Assembly: GCA_017523185.1 (NCBI GenBank)
Contig: JAFWXB010000091.1
Span: forward strand, 1 to 31,019
Source: Lachnospiraceae bacterium
Lineage (GTDB): Bacteria; Bacillota_A; Clostridia; Lachnospirales; Lachnospiraceae
Length of the DNA: 31,019 nt
Direction of reading: 5' to 3'
This document shows, piece by piece, positions 8,035 to 17,596 of the stretch (positions within the stretch are counted from its first letter, which is position 1; every line of letters begins with the position of its first letter). The translations under genes were made by a program, and so were the position numbers. Below the pieces are notes generated by a model that was not told the DNA's origin, did not search any database, and saw nothing but the letters and a program-made list of their open reading frames with translations.

Positions 8035-9369
8035 TTAATGCTCCAAATTTGCAAATTTTGTATATTGTGGAAGCCATGCCAAATTTACGGTTCCAATTGG
8101 GCCATTACGTTGTTTTGCAATAATAATTTCCGAAATCCCTTTTAATTCCGTATCTTTATGATAATAATCATCTCGATAAATAAACATAACAACGTCTGCA
8201 TCCTGTTCAATGGCTCCTGATTCTCGAAGGTCAGAAAGCATTGGTCTGTGGTCCGGTCTCTGTTCTACAGCTCGCGATAACTGAGATAACGCAACCACGG
8301 GAACATTCAATTCTCTCGCAAGAGCCTTTAAAGAACGTGAAATTTCTGAAATTTCCTGCTGACGAGATTCCGAATTTCGTCCACTACTGCCACTCATTAA
8401 CTGTAAGTAGTCAATAATAATTAACTTTAAATCATGTTCTAACTTATATTTACGACATTTACTTCTCAGTTCGGAAATACTAATTCCCGGAGTATCGTCA
8501 ATAATAAGTTCCGAATCCCCAATAATGCCTGCCCCTTCTACCAACTGTTCCCAATCAGAATCAGAAAGTTTTCCGGTTCGCAGAGCTTGTGCATCTACTC
8601 GTGATTCTAAAGAAAACAAACGATTGACAAGTTGTTCTTTTGACATTTCCAAAGAAAAAATAACCGTACACATATTTTCACGAAATGCTACATATTGTGC
8701 AATATTGAGTACAAATGCTGTTTTTCCCATAGAAGGTCTTGCTGCTACAAGAATTAAATCAGCCGGTTGAAGACCAGCTGTTCGATAATCTAAATCCACA
8801 AATCCTGTTGGAATACCTGTTACAGTTCCTGATAATTTTGCTGCTCGCTCAATTTTTTCTAAGGCATTCATAACAATCTGACGAATTGGAATATATTCTC
8901 CACTTGTTCGACTGCTTAATAATGCAAAAATATCACGCTCTGTTTTATCTAAAATATGCTCTAATGATTCTTTTCCGGCATAACATTCATTTCCTATTTC
9001 TTCTGTAATTCGAATCAGTTTACGTTTGGTTGCATTTTCTTTTACAATCTTAGCATAATATTTTGCATTTGTAGAAATTGGAACAATATTTAGTAATTCT
9101 TTTACAAATTCAAGGTCTGAAATTTCCTTTGGAACGTCTTTTTCTTTTAATTTATTCTGTAAGGTCAATAAATCCACAGGAAGACTTGCACTATACAATT
9201 CCACCATGGCTTCAAATACAATACCATACTGTTGATAATAAAAATCCTCTTTTACAAGAATTTCCATTGCATTTATAATTGCTTCTTTATCCATAAGCAT
9301 AGAACCCACAACAGCTTGTTCTGCTTCTATACTATTTGGCATAATCCGTTTGATTAGTGTTTCTTCCAA
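8035..9369 (-). CDS. dnaB: Replicative DNA helicase
   Basis: This 444-residue hexameric helicase unwinds DNA at the replication fork. The N-terminal domain (about residues 10-110) begins PNSIEAEQAVVGSML, and the RecA-like motor has Walker A ARPSMGKTAF (about 210-219), a Walker B region with LIIIDYLQLM, and the DnaB motif SDLRESGAIEQDADVV. The C-terminus KQRNGPIGTVNLAW is standard. The start is TTG with GGGGGTG upstream. It is the last gene of the conserved gdpP-rplI-dnaB cluster, 13 bases after rplI. Confidence 0.97.
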   Translation of the reverse strand: MEETLIKRIMPNSIEAEQAVVGSMLMDKEAIINAMEILVKEDFYYQQYGIVFEAMVELYSASLPVDLLTLQNKLKEKDVPKEISDLEFVKELLNIVPISTNAKYYAKIVKENATKRKLIRITEEIGNECYAGKESLEHILDKTERDIFALLSSRTSGEYIPIRQIVMNALEKIERAAKLSGTVTGIPTGFVDLDYRTAGLQPADLILVAARPSMGKTAFVLNIAQYVAFRENMCTVIFSLEMSKEQLVNRLFSLESRVDAQALRTGKLSDSDWEQLVEGAGIIGDSELIIDDTPGISISELRSKCRKYKLEHDLKLIIIDYLQLMSGSSGRNSESRQQEISEISRSLKALARELNVPVVALSQLSRAVEQRPDHRPMLSDLRESGAIEQDADVVMFIYRDDYYHKDTELKGISEIIIAKQRNGPIGTVNLAWLPQYTKFANLEH

Positions 9370-9382
9370 GGATACACCCCCT

Positions 9383-9829
9383 TTATCCTTCCACTACTTG
9401 TACAGATAATTTTGCTGTCACTTTCTGATGAAGTTTTACCGGAATTTCATAAGTACCCAATGCCTTAATTGGGTCATTTAATGTCATTTTTTTCTTATCT
9501 AATTCTAAATTTGTCTGCTGTTTTGCTGCTGCTACGATTTCTTTTGTGGAAACAGAACCAAAAATACGTCCACCTTCTCCACATTTCACTTTTACAACAA
9601 CTTTTTGTTCTTCGATTATTTTTGCAAGTGCAACGGCATTATCATAAATTTCTTTTGCCACTTTTTCTTCATGTTTCTTCTGTAATTTTAAATCATTTAA
9701 TGTCTTATTGTTAGCTTCTACACCTAATTTTTTTGGAATAATTGCATTACGAGCATATCCATCGCTTACATTTACAATATCCCCCTTTTTTCCAAGTGAT
9801 TTTACATCTTCTAATAATATTACTTTCAT
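9383..9829 (-). CDS. rplI: 50S ribosomal protein L9
   Basis: This 148-residue ribosomal protein has the N-terminal domain [19 protein letters not shown] and the glycine/asparagine signature [14 protein letters not shown] that binds 23S rRNA, then the long connecting helix and a C-terminal domain with the [12 protein letters not shown] motif. Length equals the family norm. Its ATG overlaps the gdpP stop by four bases, so translation is coupled. Confidence 0.97.
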   Translation of the reverse strand: MKVILLEDVKSLGKKGDIVNVSDGYARNAIIPKKLGVEANNKTLNDLKLQKKHEEKVAKEIYDNAVALAKIIEEQKVVVKVKCGEGGRIFGSVSTKEIVAAAKQQTNLELDKKKMTLNDPIKALGTYEIPVKLHQKVTAKLSVQVVEG

Positions 9830-11877
9830 TCTGTTATATCTCCTTCTTTTAACATATTATCAAGTGTTTCCATAATTTTGTGTTTTGCCTCAAACATACC
9901 ACAATTATTTAACTGTGCTCCTGCTACATTAAGGTGACCACCACCACCAAGACGCTCCATAATAATCTGCACATTAATTTCGTCAATGGAACGAGCACTT
10001 ACAAAAATACGTCCATGATATTCTGTCAATACAAATGATGCCTTAATTCCATTGATATTTAAAAGTTCATTTGCAGCTTGTGCCCCAACAATTGTTGGAC
10101 TTTCCAAGTTTTCACTTGGACAAACGGAAATTGCAAACGACCTGCGATACACCTCTGCGTTGCGTACAGCTTCTGCACGAGCTCTATGGTCTGCCATATC
10201 ATTACGAAGCATTTTTCTTACACGCGTTACTTCAGCACCGGAACGACGTAAATAAGCTGCTGCTTCAAATGTTCGAACACCTGTTTTTGTCATAAAGTTA
10301 TTTGTATCAATTAAAATACCTGCATAAATACAATCAGCTTCTCTTGCCTCTAACTTAAATCCTTCTTGGAAATACTGCAATACTTCTGCAACCATTTCAC
10401 AAGCACTTGATGCATATGGTTCAATATAAGAAAGCAATGGATTTTGTATTACTTCATTACTTTGTCTGTGATGGTCAAATACACAAATATAATCGGTTTT
10501 CTTTAATAATTCAGGACATTCCGTATAACTTGGACGATTTGTATCTACAACCATAAGAAGCGTATTTCGCCCTGTCATTTCAATTGCAGTTTCACTATCT
10601 ACAAACATATCCACAGGATATCCCTTTTCCTCCGGAAAACAATCTAACAATGGACGAACGGAACTTGTTGGGTCATTTACGACAATCTGTGCTTTTTTTC
10701 CTAATACTCTGGCTGCACAAAAAATACCAATTCCGGCACCAATAGAATCTACATCAGAAATATTATGTCCCATAATAATAACATTCTCTCTGCCCTCCAT
10801 AATTTCACGAAGTGCAAGTGCCTTTACACGAGCTTTTACACGCGTATTTTTCTCTACCTGTTCTGTCTTTCCACCATAATAATGGATTTCTCCCATATTT
10901 TTAATAACTGCTTGGTCACCACCTCGCCCTAACGCAAGGTCAATCGCAGAACGTGCATATTCATAACTTTCTGTATAACGGTCACCTCGTAAACCAACAC
11001 CAATGCTCAAAGTGACTGCCATTTCGTTACCAACTTTTACGGTTTTGACATCTTCTAACAAACTAAATTTATCATCTTCCATTTGCTTGAGATATTTATA
11101 CTTAAAGACAACCACATACTTATCTTTTTCGATTTTACGCACAATTCCATCCACATTTGCAAAATATTGATTTACTTTTCTATCAATTAAAGCAATTAAA
11201 AGAGAACGTTTTACATCTTCAATACTATCTAATGCTTCTTCATAATTATCAATATATACAAGCCCTGCAACAAGTTTCTGTTCTTGATTCTCACTCTTAT
11301 AACGGTCTAATGCTGTTTCATCAAACAAATATAATGCTGTTAAATATTCATTTTCTGCTTGTTTTTCTGTAAGTTCTTCTTCTGCTAAAAAAGAATCAAA
11401 TAAAATTCGCTTTAAGGAAAGTCGAAAAACCTGTTCTTTGTATTCAATTCTTACCCCAACAGTTACTTCATTTTTCTTTAAAAACTCTTTTGTAATCGTT
11501 GGAAATAAAGTTGTAATAGATTTATGATATTTTTTATTAACACCTGTTAAAAGAGCAAACTGCTCATTCACCCATAAAATTTTACCTGCATTATCAAGTA
11601 ATGCATAAGGTACTTCAAAATCATTTAAAAGTTTCTTCTGTACCGTCGAATATTGTGTTGCAAATCCTATAATCTCATTTGATAAATCACCTCTACCTCG
11701 TATATACAAAAACAAAGCAAGAGCAAGATATAACACTAAAAATACAGATACTGCAATTCCACTTTTTATATCATACATATATAAACTAATGTTAATAACA
11801 ATTAAAAAAATTGCTAAATATAGTGGAAAACTTAAATAAATTCCAAGTTTTCCATCAAATTTAATATCATTCTTCAT
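9826..11877 (-). CDS. gdpP: Cyclic-di-AMP phosphodiesterase GdpP
   Basis: This 683-residue membrane-anchored enzyme hydrolyses c-di-AMP to pApA and so sets the level of this essential second messenger (osmotic and cell-wall homeostasis). Two membrane helices (about residues 13-33 and 40-58) come first, then a PAS-like domain (about 85-135), a degenerate GGDEF domain (about 200-335, no GGDEF signature) and the DHH/DHHA1 phosphoesterase. Metal ligands are H371, D375, D377, D445 and the D468-H469-H470 triad; a [14 protein letters not shown]1 motif closes the protein. The family layout is complete. It is first in the gdpP-rplI-dnaB cluster. Confidence 0.96.
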   Translation of the reverse strand: MKNDIKFDGKLGIYLSFPLYLAIFLIVINISLYMYDIKSGIAVSVFLVLYLALALFLYIRGRGDLSNEIIGFATQYSTVQKKLLNDFEVPYALLDNAGKILWVNEQFALLTGVNKKYHKSITTLFPTITKEFLKKNEVTVGVRIEYKEQVFRLSLKRILFDSFLAEEELTEKQAENEYLTALYLFDETALDRYKSENQEQKLVAGLVYIDNYEEALDSIEDVKRSLLIALIDRKVNQYFANVDGIVRKIEKDKYVVVFKYKYLKQMEDDKFSLLEDVKTVKVGNEMAVTLSIGVGLRGDRYTESYEYARSAIDLALGRGGDQAVIKNMGEIHYYGGKTEQVEKNTRVKARVKALALREIMEGRENVIIMGHNISDVDSIGAGIGIFCAARVLGKKAQIVVNDPTSSVRPLLDCFPEEKGYPVDMFVDSETAIEMTGRNTLLMVVDTNRPSYTECPELLKKTDYICVFDHHRQSNEVIQNPLLSYIEPYASSACEMVAEVLQYFQEGFKLEAREADCIYAGILIDTNNFMTKTGVRTFEAAAYLRRSGAEVTRVRKMLRNDMADHRARAEAVRNAEVYRRSFAISVCPSENLESPTIVGAQAANELLNINGIKASFVLTEYHGRIFVSARSIDEINVQIIMERLGGGGHLNVAGAQLNNCGMFEAKHKIMETLDNMLKEGDITE

Positions 11878-11896
11878 AATAAAATCCTTTCAATTA

Positions 11897-11947
11897 TCAT
11901 AGGTGGAACCTCATTGTCTTTTGATAGTGAGTCATTAATATTGACAT
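11897..11947 (-). CDS. Possible 16-residue upstream reading frame before gdpP
   Basis: A start ATG with GAAAGGGTG in front opens a 16-codon frame (MSILMTHYQKTMRFHL) that ends 19 bases before the gdpP start. It could be a leader peptide that modulates gdpP translation, or chance. There is no homology argument, so confidence is low. Confidence 0.25.
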   Translation of the reverse strand: MSILMTHYQKTMRFHL

Positions 11948-12261
11948 AAAACACCCTTTCAAATCATATGTATTACTTATAAAATAAATATTTATAATCC
12001 AATTTATTAATTTAACATAACCCCTAAGTTTTTTACTCCCCTGTTATAGTATTTAAAACCTTATAATAATTATGTTTTTTTAAAAAATTATACTTCTTAT
12101 ATATCAAACTCACGTTCTAGTGTTTTTAAGTATTCAAAACCAAACAGTTAATGTTAAGTATATCATTTTTTACTATTGAAATAAAGTCTTTTCTATAAAT
12201 CGTCAAAAGTCCAAAAACTTCACAAAATTCACTTATGATTTTTAGCAAAAAATAATAAAAA
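11948..12261. other. AT-rich non-coding region upstream of gdpP
   Basis: No gene is supported in these ~310 bases. On the minus strand an extended -10 (TGATATACT, plus coordinates near 12150-12158) without a good -35 could be the gdpP promoter, giving a long leader of about 270 bases. A weak LexA-box-like sequence, AGAACGTGAGTTTG on the minus strand, is near 12105-12118. Neither is convincing alone. Confidence 0.35.
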
Positions 12262-12302
12262 AGAAACAGTAAAACATTTGCATCATCTGTTTTACTGTTT
12301 CT
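12262..12302 (-). terminator. Intrinsic terminator of the SPFH gene
   Basis: On the minus strand a perfect 14-pair stem (AGAAACAGTAAAAC with GTTTTACTGTTTCT) over a 13-base loop is followed by TTTTTTATT. It begins 23 bases after the stop of the SPFH gene. Confidence 0.85.
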
Positions 12303-12325
12303 ATCCTTTTTATGCTTTTATGCTT

Positions 12326-13258
12326 TTATGCTTCTTTTTCCGTTGCAATTTCTGCAATAGATTTTGTAAGACCTGCAATTCCCTGAATTTCTGATGGAAT
12401 AATAATTTTAGTAGCTTTTCCGTCTGCTGCTTTTGCAAATGCTTCTAAACTCTTAAGTTGCAATACTGCTTTATCCGGAGCTGATTCTCTTAACATACGA
12501 AGACCATCTGCATTTGCCTGCTGAATTTTTAAAATAGCCATTGCCTGACCTTCAGCTTCTTTGATAGTAGCTTCTTTTTTCGCTTCTGCACGAAGAATTG
12601 CTGCTTCTTTTTCTGCTTGAGCATCTAAAATTGCTGATTCTTTATTACCTTCTGCAACAAGAATGGTAGAACGTTTTTCACCTTCTGCACGAAGAATTGC
12701 TTCACGACGTTCACGTTCTGCTTTCATCTGTTTTTCCATTGCGTCTTGAATTGCCTTTGGTGGAATAATGTTTTTCAATTCTACACGATTTACTTTAATT
12801 CCCCATGGGTCTGTTGCAACGTCTAAAGTTGCTCTCATTTTTGTATTAATTGTTTCACGAGATGTTAAAGTTTCGTCTAATTCCAAATCACCAATAACAT
12901 TACGAAGTGTTGTAGCAGTTAAATTTTCAATTGCCATAATCGGATTTTCTACACCATACGCATATAATTTCGGGTCTGTAATCTGAAAATATACAACAGT
13001 ATCAATTTGCATTGTTACGTTATCCTTTGTAATAACCGGCTGTGGTGGAAAATCCACTACTTGTTCTTTTAATAATACTCTTTTTGCTACACGGTCTACA
13101 AATGGCACTTTAAAATGTACACCTACTGACCATGTATCCAAATAAACACCAAGTCGTTCAATTACCATTGCATGTGCTTGTGGTACAATTTTAATACAAC
13201 TTGTCAAAACTACAAGTACAAATAAAATAATAATAATAATTGCAATAATTGGTCCCAT
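12326..13258 (-). CDS. SPFH/band 7 (stomatin-like, QmcA-type) membrane protein
   Basis: This 310-residue protein starts with a single membrane helix (about residues 3-25) and continues with a band 7 domain (about 27-200): VPQAHAMVIERLGVYLDTWSVGVHFKVPF, then DNVTMQIDTVVYFQITDP. A long alanine/glutamate-rich coiled coil with repeated ILRAEGEK-like units follows (about 180-250), and then a conserved APDKAVLQLKSLEAF tail. Such proteins form membrane microdomain scaffolds. The NfeD gene upstream is its standard partner. The ribosome binding site is AAAGGAGG. Confidence 0.92.
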   Translation of the reverse strand: MGPIIAIIIIILFVLVVLTSCIKIVPQAHAMVIERLGVYLDTWSVGVHFKVPFVDRVAKRVLLKEQVVDFPPQPVITKDNVTMQIDTVVYFQITDPKLYAYGVENPIMAIENLTATTLRNVIGDLELDETLTSRETINTKMRATLDVATDPWGIKVNRVELKNIIPPKAIQDAMEKQMKAERERREAILRAEGEKRSTILVAEGNKESAILDAQAEKEAAILRAEAKKEATIKEAEGQAMAILKIQQANADGLRMLRESAPDKAVLQLKSLEAFAKAADGKATKIIIPSEIQGIAGLTKSIAEIATEKEA

Positions 13259-13478
13259 ATGAGTCCTCCTTTATATATTTTTTTATTATAAATAACATGC
13301 ATCTGATGGATTAAAAATATAAATCTTTCCTCTTTTTCTATATTTTTCTTTCAAACCCTTTTTATTATCAAAGCATGTTACATATAAATCGAATGATATT
13401 TCCAATTCTATCCAAACACTATAAACAAGTTCTATAAATTTATGAAATATTCACTTTTAGAGATACAAAATAAAACAT

Positions 13479-13943
13479 TTAATTTTTAATACGCTCTACA
13501 ATGAGCTTTACCCCACTAATACGAACAATGCGAACACGTTCTCCAGCTTCAATAATTTCTTTGTCATCTTCTGTACGAACTGTCCACTCCTGTCCATGAA
13601 CAACTGCCATTCCTGTTTGGTCTAAATTGCTCACACGTTCTAAAATACGCACTTCTTCGCCAATAGCTCTATCTGCATTTGTACGTATTTTTTTTCGATT
13701 TACAAATCGCTCTGCCCACGGCTTTGTTAAGAAAAATAAACCAAATGCTGCCACTAAAAATGCAATTACCTGAATTAAAAAATCGCCTTTTGCCATTGCT
13801 ACAAATAATGCAATTAGCCCTCCTGCTGCAAACCAAATAGATGTCAATGTTACAGTTGATAATTCAATACATAAAAATACAATAATAACAATTAACCATA
13901 AAATAATATACCAATTAATTTTTTCTAAAAATGGTATTAACAT
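13479..13943 (-). CDS. NfeD family membrane protein
   Basis: I start this 154-residue protein at the ATG behind AAAGGAGG (eight bases away); the longer frame would add 37 residues with no ribosome binding site. Two or three membrane helices occupy about residues 10-75 (YIILWLIVIIVFLCIELS and later). A C-terminal OB-fold-like domain follows (GEEVRILERVSNLDQTGMAVVHGQEWTVR), the hallmark of short NfeD proteins. These travel with SPFH proteins, as here (220 bases upstream), and are thought to act together in the membrane; the biochemical role is not established. Confidence 0.9.
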   Translation of the reverse strand: MLIPFLEKINWYIILWLIVIIVFLCIELSTVTLTSIWFAAGGLIALFVAMAKGDFLIQVIAFLVAAFGLFFLTKPWAERFVNRKKIRTNADRAIGEEVRILERVSNLDQTGMAVVHGQEWTVRTEDDKEIIEAGERVRIVRISGVKLIVERIKN

Positions 13944-14096
13944 ACTCCATTCCTCCTTTCCTAACTTCATTATAATAAAACACCTAAATTCTTCTAAATA
14001 CCATATCCACTTCTTTGGCACTTGTATTTTCTTTTTTATATAATATTTATGCAAAATATATCCATTTTTATCCGTAAATTTGTGATGATTTCACTA

Positions 14097-15064
14097 CTAA
14101 TAAGTAATTTCTACAACAAATGATTTTACATAAGGTGCATTATTTTGGTATAATTTTAATTTCCAACCATGCATTTCCACAATTTTCTTTGCAATCGACA
14201 ATCCCAATCCACTTCCACTTTCTGATTGTCGAGAAGCATCTCCCATCACAAATGGTTCAAAAATATTCTCTGACATAAGTGGCGAAATGGGCGTCCCCTT
14301 ATCTGAAACAAGCACTTGTATCTTATCTTGTGCTACTTTCATTTCTAACGTAATTTCTGTTCCTGTTTCATTATGCTTAATTGCATTTGTAATCAAATTG
14401 GCAATCACCCTTGAAACCTGCATTGCATCTAATTCTATTATATACGCTTCTTCCGGTATCAATATTTGAAACTCCATACCTTTTTCTTCTACATCTGCAT
14501 ATAGGGTTGCTGCACATTTTCTTAATAGTTCTGAAAGATTACAATTCTCTTTTTTCAAAGAAAAACTATCACTATCTAATCGTATATATTCAAAAAGAAA
14601 TGTTATCAATTCATTAATTCTTTCTGATTTATTTCAATTGCATATAAATATTCTTTTTGCTTTTGTTCAGAAGTAACCATTCCATCATTCAACGCCTTTG
14701 AATATCCTAAAATTGTTGTAATAGGTGTTCGTAAATCATGTGCAATATCCGAAAGCATTAAATTCCTGCGTTTTTCATAACTTTGTCTTAATTCTTCTTT
14801 TTGGATATCCATACGTTTTACTTCATCCATTACAATTTTGGAAAACCAAAATGCAGCTCCTACCAAAGGTATCATAAAAAAGAATACAATAATAGAAATT
14901 AAAAATATAAAACGAATCGTTTTATCAATCTGTATACTTTCTATAATTGGCATTAATACCCATGTCATAACAAAGATAAATACCCCTTCAACCATTATCA
15001 TAGCTATCAGTATAACCAAAAAACGACTTATTAAAAATACTTGAAAATCTTTTTGTTTTTCCAT
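14097..15064 (-). pseudogene. Sensor histidine kinase, frameshifted into two reading frames
   Basis: The first frame (14606-15064) holds two membrane helices (about residues 11-34 and 47-70) and the phosphoacceptor motif SDIAHDLRTPITTILGY, then stops early in the second helix of the dimerisation domain. The second frame (14097-14609) resumes mid-helix and contains the N box (NLITNAIKHNE), the G1 box (VSDKGTPIS) and the G2 box (GSGLGLSIAKKIVEMHG). Read in its own frame just upstream of its TTG, it gives KSERINELITFLFEY, the natural continuation of the first part. One missing base, probably in the short A-run in ATAAATCAG, restores a single kinase of about 320 residues. A real lesion and a sequencing error are both possible. 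It follows its response regulator by eight bases. Confidence 0.85.
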
Positions 15065-15072
15065 ATCATAAC

Positions 15073-15756
15073 CTATCTTTCCAATCGATATCCAAGTCCT
15101 CGAATAGTCTTTATATATGCTGAAGGTTCTTCTGCCAATTTATCGCGTAATTTACTAATACAAACCATAATATTATTATCTGCTACAATAAAGGCTTCTC
15201 CCCAACCATACTCATAAATTTGTTGCTTAGTAAAAACTTTTCCCGGATGTTTCATAAAAAGCTCCATAATACGATATTCTACTGATGTTAATTCAATCAT
15301 TTTATTTCCTTTATGAAGTTCACACGCTTCCAAATCCAAAATTAAATCCTTTACTTTTAAAACTTCTCGAAGCCCTGAACTTGTCCCTAAAGAATAAAAA
15401 CGACGAATATTCGAATTTACTCTTGCTACTGCTTCTAACGGATTAAATGGTTTTGTAATATAGTCATCTGCCCCTAAATTTAAACCAAGAATCTTTTCGG
15501 CATCTGTATCTTTTGCAGAAATAATAATTACAGGAACATTATTTTCTTTACGAATTTCTCGAAGTACATGATATCCGTCTATTTTTGGCATTAAAATATC
15601 CAATATGCATAAATCTATTTTTTGTTTTTCTAAAATATCAAGTACTTGTTGTCCGTCTTCTGCCTCTATAACACGATACGTTTCATTTTCCAAATACAAT
15701 CGCAACAGCTCTCTTATTTCTTTTTCATCATCTGCTACCAAAATGGTATAATTCAT
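15073..15756 (-). CDS. OmpR/PhoB-family response regulator
   Basis: This 227-residue DNA-binding regulator has an intact receiver domain (phosphoacceptor D53, acidic pair D9-D10, K102 in the TKPF motif) and a C-terminal winged helix (about residues 130-225: LTSVEYRIMELFMKHPGKVFTKQQIYEYGW and IKTIRGLGYRLE). It should be phosphorylated by the kinase encoded eight bases downstream, which is frameshifted. No transporter or resistance gene is next to the pair, so the target is unknown. Upstream repeats at 15902-15940 suggest autoregulation. Confidence 0.93.
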   Translation of the reverse strand: MNYTILVADDEKEIRELLRLYLENETYRVIEAEDGQQVLDILEKQKIDLCILDILMPKIDGYHVLREIRKENNVPVIIISAKDTDAEKILGLNLGADDYITKPFNPLEAVARVNSNIRRFYSLGTSSGLREVLKVKDLILDLEACELHKGNKMIELTSVEYRIMELFMKHPGKVFTKQQIYEYGWGEAFIVADNNIMVCISKLRDKLAEEPSAYIKTIRGLGYRLER

Positions 15757-15825
15757 ATATTCTCCCTTTATATTTTTTACATTCTTTCGATAACTAATAA
15801 AAATTACACTAAAACTTGCCTTACC

Positions 15826-15861
15826 TTAAATATTGAACCTGCCTTTCACCTTGAACCACAT
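15826..15861 (-). CDS. Possible 11-residue leader peptide upstream of the response regulator
   Basis: A short frame (MWFKVKGRFNI) starts eight bases after AAAAGGAG and ends 69 bases before the response regulator gene. An in-frame ATG two codons earlier is too close to the Shine-Dalgarno. It may be a leader peptide or chance. Confidence 0.25.
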   Translation of the reverse strand: MWFKVKGRFNI

Positions 15862-15886
15862 ATCCATCACTCCTTTTCTATCTTTG

Positions 15887-15940
15887 ATAATACCATGAAT
15901 TTCTTAAAAAGAAAATGGAAAAACCTTAAGGATACCTTAA
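15887..15940 (-). promoter_or_regulatory. Promoter of the two-component operon with phased response-regulator boxes
   Basis: On the minus strand TTAAGG occurs twice exactly 11 bases apart (plus positions 15935-15940 and 15924-15929), and TTAAGA lies a further 22 bases on (15902-15907), keeping the 11-base phase. A TATTAT -10 is at 15887-15892 with no good -35. Tandem half-sites one helical turn apart are what OmpR-family dimers bind (compare CiaR, TTTAAG-N5-TTTAAG). I infer positive autoregulation. Confidence 0.55.
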
Positions 15941-16006
15941 TATAAAAAATATTTAAACCTAATATTTTACTTCATATTACGAAAAAATGTACTGTCTATT
16001 AGGATA

Positions 16007-17161
16007 TCAATTCATATTGCGAATATAAAATGCTAGCTGATATGGAAGTCGTTCTTCCGGCGATTCCAAATTACTACCTAATAACTTTTTAATATTGGAT
16101 ATACGATAAATTACTGTATTGCGATGTGTATACATCACTTCAGAAACAGCTTGAATACTTCCATTATATCTTAAATAATTTTCAAATGTCTTTAAATAAT
16201 TCGAATTATGTTTTTTATCATACTCTATAATAGGTTTTAAACACTCCATTTCCATTTCGCCTAAAAGTGCTTTATCTTTTACAGCAAATAACATTCGAAA
16301 AATTCCCATATCTTCATAATACACCAAATCTCTTTTCTTATGATATGCCATTGTTACAGCTGATTTTGCTCTTTCGTAACACAAATATAAATTAGAAATA
16401 TTAAGAAGACAACTTCCTACACCAACATATAGTGGAGCATTTGGCATACGAAGTTTTGCACGTTTTACCATGCCTTCAATAATCTCTGTCATATCTTTAT
16501 AAGAAACATCATTCATTACAAGCACAAAATTAGAATCATAATAAAAAAAACAACCATTATGTGTAATATTTTCTAAATACAACTGCATACGATATCCAAG
16601 TCGCTTACGTTCTACCGTATCCATAGATTCTAAATCCTCTGTGGTAAGCAAAGCGATTTGAAAAGTTCCTTCAATATCAAAATAAGGCAATAATTCTAAA
16701 CGATAAGCATCTTTATTATCCGGTTCTTCAATTGCTCGAATAAATGCATCTTCAATACGCTCATCTGCCATTCCTTGATAAAATACTCTTGTTGTAATAT
16801 CCTTTATCATTTCTGCTAAAATAATCTCCCAAGGAACCGTCAAAAGAGGAAAATCATTCTTATCACATAACTCTATAATTTCTGCCGGAACTTCATCTAA
16901 ATACCCACCTGTATTGATAATTAAACCTGAAGCATGATGTTTCAACAATTTCTCCACAAGGGCATATAATTTTTCCACGGATTCAAATCCAAGAGCTGTC
17001 GTAACTGCCAATTCTTTTCCTGCAAAATGACGAATAACATTCAAATCTTCCAACATAAATAACCATGTAATTGAATTCGACCACCCATTTTTGCCTGCTA
17101 TCAATTCCATTTTATAACGATTTTGTGAAAATAATAACATATCTTCAATTGTATACCCCAT
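16007..17161 (-). CDS. PucR-family transcriptional regulator
   Basis: This 384-residue protein has an N-terminal PucR domain (about residues 5-125, beginning YTIEDMLLFSQNRYKMELIAG), a middle GGDEF-related ligand or dimerisation region (about 150-280), and a C-terminal PucR-type helix-turn-helix (about 325-382) with NGSIQAVSEVMYTHRNTVIYRI and LLG as its recognition unit. Family members control purine, amino-acid or sugar catabolism. The only divergent neighbour is the 48-residue gene at 17433-17579, and palindromes lie between them. Effector and targets are not evident. Confidence 0.9.
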   Translation of the reverse strand: MGYTIEDMLLFSQNRYKMELIAGKNGWSNSITWLFMLEDLNVIRHFAGKELAVTTALGFESVEKLYALVEKLLKHHASGLIINTGGYLDEVPAEIIELCDKNDFPLLTVPWEIILAEMIKDITTRVFYQGMADERIEDAFIRAIEEPDNKDAYRLELLPYFDIEGTFQIALLTTEDLESMDTVERKRLGYRMQLYLENITHNGCFFYYDSNFVLVMNDVSYKDMTEIIEGMVKRAKLRMPNAPLYVGVGSCLLNISNLYLCYERAKSAVTMAYHKKRDLVYYEDMGIFRMLFAVKDKALLGEMEMECLKPIIEYDKKHNSNYLKTFENYLRYNGSIQAVSEVMYTHRNTVIYRISNIKKLLGSNLESPEERLPYQLAFYIRNMN

Positions 17162-17227
17162 TTTTTCCTCCTATTATAATAATAAAATATTCTTTATTTT
17201 TTATCACATCTGTTTTTCTACTCTATA

Positions 17228-17256
17228 ATCATATTCTGTGTTTATTAAAGTACCAA
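17228..17256 (-). promoter_or_regulatory. Promoter of the PucR-family gene
   Basis: On the minus strand TTGGTA, a 17-base spacer and TATGAT fit a sigma-A promoter. Transcription would start near 17221, about 60 bases before the gene. Confidence 0.55.
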
Positions 17257-17289
17257 AAACTTATGAAGTATCTTACTATATTATGCTTT

Positions 17290-17319
17290 TAGTATACTAT
17301 TTTTTGTACTGTCAGTACA
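17290..17319. promoter_or_regulatory. Palindromic operator candidates in the divergent region
   Basis: TAGTATACTA (17290-17299) and TGTACTGTCAGTACA (17305-17319, seven-base arms, one-base centre) are perfect palindromes five bases apart. They lie between the promoter of the PucR-family gene and that of the 48-residue gene. Sites for a dimeric regulator such as the neighbouring PucR-type protein are plausible. Confidence 0.5.
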
Positions 17320-17351
17320 TATTTTATTGTTATTTTTGGATTGAGAATCTA

Positions 17352-17379
17352 TTGGAATATTTTAGAAATTTGGTAAGAT
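17352..17379 (+). promoter_or_regulatory. Promoter of the 48-residue protein gene
   Basis: TTGGAA, a 16-base spacer and TAAGAT precede the gene by about 54 bases. The 15-base palindrome lies 33 bases upstream of the -35, a typical activator position. Confidence 0.45.
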
Positions 17380-17432
17380 AAAATTAACAAAGAACAAAAA
17401 AGAAAGCAAAACATTTGAAAGGAGCGTTTTTT

Positions 17433-17579
17433 ATGACAAATTATACAGCAAATTATATTATGGTAACAGAAGAACACAAACCTGCATGGATGCGTGAAGA
17501 ACGCTATTCCTATTGTGAACAATGTACAACAAATAAACATATATCATTTTGGAAATCACTCATTCAGTTGTTTTTATAA
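17433..17579 (+). CDS. Uncharacterised 48-residue protein with a CxxC motif
   Basis: I do not recognise this protein. It is too short for usual gene calls but has every sign of a real gene: AAAGGAG seven bases before the ATG, a promoter-like sequence upstream, and a perfect terminator 18 bases after the stop. The sequence starts MTNYTANYIMVTEEHKP, is mostly charged or polar, holds a single CEQC (C28, C31) and ends in an aromatic/hydrophobic stretch HISFWKSLIQLFL that could touch a membrane. The CxxC could bind metal as a dimer or be redox active. It is divergent from the PucR-type regulator, which may control it. Confidence 0.7.
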   Translation: MTNYTANYIMVTEEHKPAWMREERYSYCEQCTTNKHISFWKSLIQLFL

Positions 17580-17596
17580 ATAACCAACCCTATTAG

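Noticed and set aside
14097..14609. A separate, complete ATPase-domain gene starting at TTG 14609
   Set aside because: The frame continues upstream of the TTG with kinase sequence, and the first frame breaks in mid-helix; a frameshift explains both.
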